Shown one piece after another: positions 60,863 through 64,000 of a stretch of DNA of 64,000 bases. The stretch spans positions 62,001 to 126,000 of the forward strand of contig BDDD01002654.1 in the NCBI GenBank assembly GCA_001972305.1, written 5' to 3'. How positions within the stretch are numbered: the stretch's first letter is position 1; every line of letters begins with the position of its first letter. Made by a program: the position numbers and the translations under genes. The notes under the pieces were generated by a model that did no database searches, was not told where the DNA came from, and worked only from the letters and a program-made list of their open reading frames with translations. Origin of the DNA: Cephalotus follicularis. Lineage: Eukaryota > Streptophyta > Magnoliopsida > Oxalidales > Cephalotaceae.

Positions 60863-62210
60863 TTTTGAATATTTCTTTCTTTCGCAGTTAAGCAGTAAAT
60901 TTCACTCATTCAGGTCGTACTTATTGCGTATTCTAGTATTTACAATCACCATTCCTTTGATGGTAGATAAATCGTCTCTAAACCGCACATTTAAAATGTA
61001 AGTCTTAAGCCAAAATTCAAGTGTCATAGCTCCAATTGAGAAAAATCGGATGACTACAACTTTGCAAGGCTTATCAATTTTTTCTTATTGATTTCAAAAA
61101 AATATATCACTTGGGTCAAGACAAACATATAGTTTTATTTTTCAAAAGTCTAATAGGGATATATATATATATATATTACAAAATCCAAAGGCAAGTGAGA
61201 TCTTCTGCAGCACTTTGTGCTACATTCTCTAAAACACAAAGTGTTGATCGTTAGATCTTACTTGTATTTCTTTTTTTAAAATAAAAAATAAAAACCCTAG
61301 ATCCAACATACAGCACTTTGTGCTACAGTGTGGATTTGGGTTGATCCAGAGGGGGCATCAGTCCCCCTATACTGGCTCCGTTAGCGCAAAGATCCAAGTT
61401 CGAATTTGTAAGCTTTTGAGCATTCATAAATTGTCTGAAATCCTAAAACACTTATTTTTTTTCTTCGTATATTGACTTAAGTATCATAGGGTATTCCCGG
61501 AGTCTTTCTCCGTTCAATTTTTCGGTTTCTAACTTTAATTTTATCTTTGACCATAAATAATATATTACAACTTAAACTATAAGACAGGAGAATGGACAAT
61601 AAAAGAGAATCAACGCCATGAATCTCACCCAACCCTGAAAGTTTCTATCTCAAATAATTATGGTGTCATCACACACAGCTCAAGCTCCACTATTGAAAGT
61701 TGACTCTTCACTCGGTACAAACAAATGGAAACCGAAAATGAAAGGACCTGACCTAGAGCTAATATCACATGCTATTATAAAACCCTTTGCGCTTTTTTAA
61801 AAGGGTAGATGTCAATTCTGCTACAATGCCTTTGAAAAATTATTATCAGATCCAGCAGCGTGGCCGATCGGGGCTGACGTTTTTTATTTATTTATTTATT
61901 TATTTTTGGGTGAGTAGCTGACTTTCTTGAACTTAAAACTGATTACTTTGTTTTTGTTTTGGTCAAAGACATTACAATAATAAAATAAAATTTTTCTTAA
62001 TAAACGTCCTAAAACACTTTAAATGATTAGTTGATTATAAAAAAAATGTATGATATTTTTAATAAAAGTTAATATTTTCAAGAGAGTAAAAACAATAAAA
62101 AAGTGAAGCTCTTGTTAAAAAAACCCAAATAATAAATATTATAATTGATTCGTCTACATCTTTTTGTCAAAGCTAAATCAAATGAAAGAATTTTTTACAA
62201 TCCTGACATA
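60863..62210. other. Intergenic, no supported gene
   Basis: Includes short repeats of AGCACTTTGTGCTAC (61208 and 61310) with a related CACAAAGTG between, and a GGGGGCATCAGTCCCCC foldback near 61350. No gene is seen. Confidence 0.5.
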
Positions 62211-62508
62211 GGGACTGTTTGGAAAACTTGTGTTTTTGGTAAAATAATTTTTTTATGAATAATAGTTGTGTTTAAATTATCAATACTGAAAAATACATTT
62301 TTAAACTAAATTTATCAAAAAATACATTTGATAATCTTAGTCTTATATTATACATGTAGTAGAGGTATTATATACAAAATTTTAGAGTATTTAAGAAAAA
62401 AAAAAAGAACAAAAGCACTTATTAGTAACTCAAAAAATTTTGAAAATAAAGCTTTTAGCTTTTAGCTTTTACTAAAAAACTTGCATTAAAAGTGTCTGAA
62501 ACAGGCCC
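62211..62508. mobile_element. MITE, PIF/Harbinger-like
   Basis: About 298 bp with inverted ends GGGACTGTTTGGAAA and, at the right, GTCTGAAACAGGCCC. Flanks ATA and TTA fit a decayed 3-bp target duplication. The interior contains repeated GCTTTTA units. Confidence 0.65.
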
Positions 62509-64000
62509 TTAATTTCCTTTTCCCTAATTATCTGATTTATTATATGCCAGACCGTACTTTAATATATGCAGCTGCAAAATATATAATTCGAGTATTATCA
62601 AGGTTCAGTGTTGAGGTTCTTAATTTTCACTTGCAAAATTTTATTAATCGAAGGCATTTTAATTGACATATATTCTAACCCAGACAATAGCTCTTCTTGT
62701 TAAGCACTGTAGCTCTTTTAAATTCACACAACAGTTACTATTTGTGCATCTAATTTTGTTTTATTTGTTTAATTTTTTTGTTTTTAGGGCTTTTAGAAAC
62801 AAGTCATATGTCACAGACCCTATTTGGGAAACAGCTCCATTATTTGATGGCTAAGTCATGAATAGATATATCCTCTTAGTTTTTTTATAACACTGAAAAG
62901 GCCAAATACTTTATATGTTTAAATAGTAAATACAGTCAAATATGAGACACTGCCAACCTTTGATGCCTTAGCATTAAGTGTCTTAAGTCTTTATAATTAA
63001 GTTGTTGCACTCCTGTGCCAGATTCATGATGCTACTCTTTAACTTTGGATTCTATGTTAGCATCTGCCCCAGCTCTGCCACTCAGTTATTTGTGTGCAGG
63101 ATATCAGTACTTGCAATTGTGAATTGTAACTCATTTAAAGACTGCTAGACACTAATTAATTTGTAAATATTTAAAAAATATAATATTCTTTTCAACTTCA
63201 ATATCTATATCTATAAGTGAATCTTAGCAAGGATGGTAGGTTACATTCTAAGATAATGCATATAGATGATGTTTTGGGTGTGCCAAGATACAAAGTAACT
63301 CTACTTATTTGTAAAGTAGACTCTTCATTCCCTTATTAAATACTAACTCCCAATCCTCCATACTCTTTTATGAGTATTACCATTTTGGGCTAGCCTTTGT
63401 CCAATGCATGAAACCAAAAACCCATTCCCAGCAGCTGCCAGGAAAATAATAGAAGAAAAAAGAGAGAGAATTAATAAATAATTAAATAAAAAAGCTGTTT
63501 TTAATCATTAAACATTGTGTACGTTACACAATTTAAAAATTTCCCTGCAAAGTATATATAGGTGCATTATTGGGAGAGGACCACCATGGTCACCCCAATG
63601 AAGCTGGCTTTGTTTCTCATTTACAAGCTTAATCTTAAGCTAAACACTCGGTTTATAGAGGTGCACTTCCTGGCACATGGAGTCACCATAGACACGTGAA
63701 ATTTCACCCGCTAGCACGTGCCTCTGCAGAGAACTTTTATTTAAAAGAGTGATCACATTGGATGAATTGAACAAGACTAGGTTTGATTTAAGGTCTAAAT
63801 ATATATAAATATTAGGGAATTTGCTTGTTATATATATGCCGTCAAAACGAGTGCGCATATATATGTATGTGTGGATATGTAACAACCTTATCTAGTGTTT
63901 TTAATAAGAGAATCTTTAGGACTTGGCGTATAACTTTTGCGCCCTTGCATACCTACATGTCTAGGGAATGGTTAATCACCAAATTAATTAATTGTCTATT
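62509..64000. other. Intergenic, possible promoter near 63550
   Basis: No supported gene. TATATATA at 63552-63559 is followed by a 37-codon frame from an ATG in good context (ACCACCATGG, ATG at 63586) to TGA at 63697-63699. ACGTG elements occur at 63693 and 63715. The ATG lies only about 30 bases after the TATA box, which leaves almost no leader, so a peptide gene is doubtful. Confidence 0.3.

Overview
The window is AT-rich nuclear DNA from a plant, most likely a eudicot. The evidence is a seven-exon GH3 beta-xylosidase gene of the plant BXL family with GT-AG introns, two genes for the plant-specific PADRE (DUF4228) family, and a dense layer of plant-type transposons: copia and gypsy LTRs primed by initiator-Met tRNA, a TRIM, hAT elements and small MITEs. 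I see no rRNA, tRNA, CRISPR or bacterial features.

Host genes. Positions 1-300 match the 3' UTR of the PADRE gene at 12810-13319, so the window starts just past the stop codon of another PADRE copy that lies outside it. A second, diverged PADRE gene is at 17792-18397. Together they form a local PADRE cluster pulled apart by transposons. The beta-xylosidase gene (29115-33683) has an intact 772-residue reading frame and a MITE in intron 4. These three are the only host protein genes I can support.

Transposons, left to right: a gypsy solo LTR (1412-4182); a decayed minus-strand copia element (4484-12256) whose reverse transcriptase is split by a non-coding insertion (about 6148-7612); a solo LTR (13982-14948); a non-autonomous hAT (16284-17078); a truncated copia (21628-23407) between 310-320 bp direct repeats; a TRIM (24342-24650); a solo LTR (27358-27887); MITEs at 31426, 34735, 35158 and 62211; a solo LTR (38447-44367) with another nested inside it (41406-43922); a large two-gene hAT transposon (44734-53335) carrying a complete non-coding LTR retrotransposon (49565-52175); a gypsy-type solo LTR (54547-57363); and a copia-type solo LTR (59675-60857). 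Several are bounded by exact target-site duplications that I could read directly.

Most unusual signal. Arrays of a degenerate palindrome with core GCGTCGACGC (fuller form AAAGCGTCGACGCTTT) recur at roughly 21-bp spacing in at least six otherwise different elements: three gypsy-type LTRs, one copia-type LTR, the insertion inside the copia element and the hAT transposon. In the hAT the core is mostly GTTGAC or GTCAAC, and the arrays lie near both ends and between its two convergent genes. Those genes are a decayed BED/hAT transposase and an accessory gene resembling the 'putative plant transposon protein' family. Part of the accessory gene's 3' end is duplicated in inverted orientation, in frame, just after the transposase stop codon. 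A transposon-coded or host protein reading a two-helical-turn array is a reasonable hypothesis, but it is untested.
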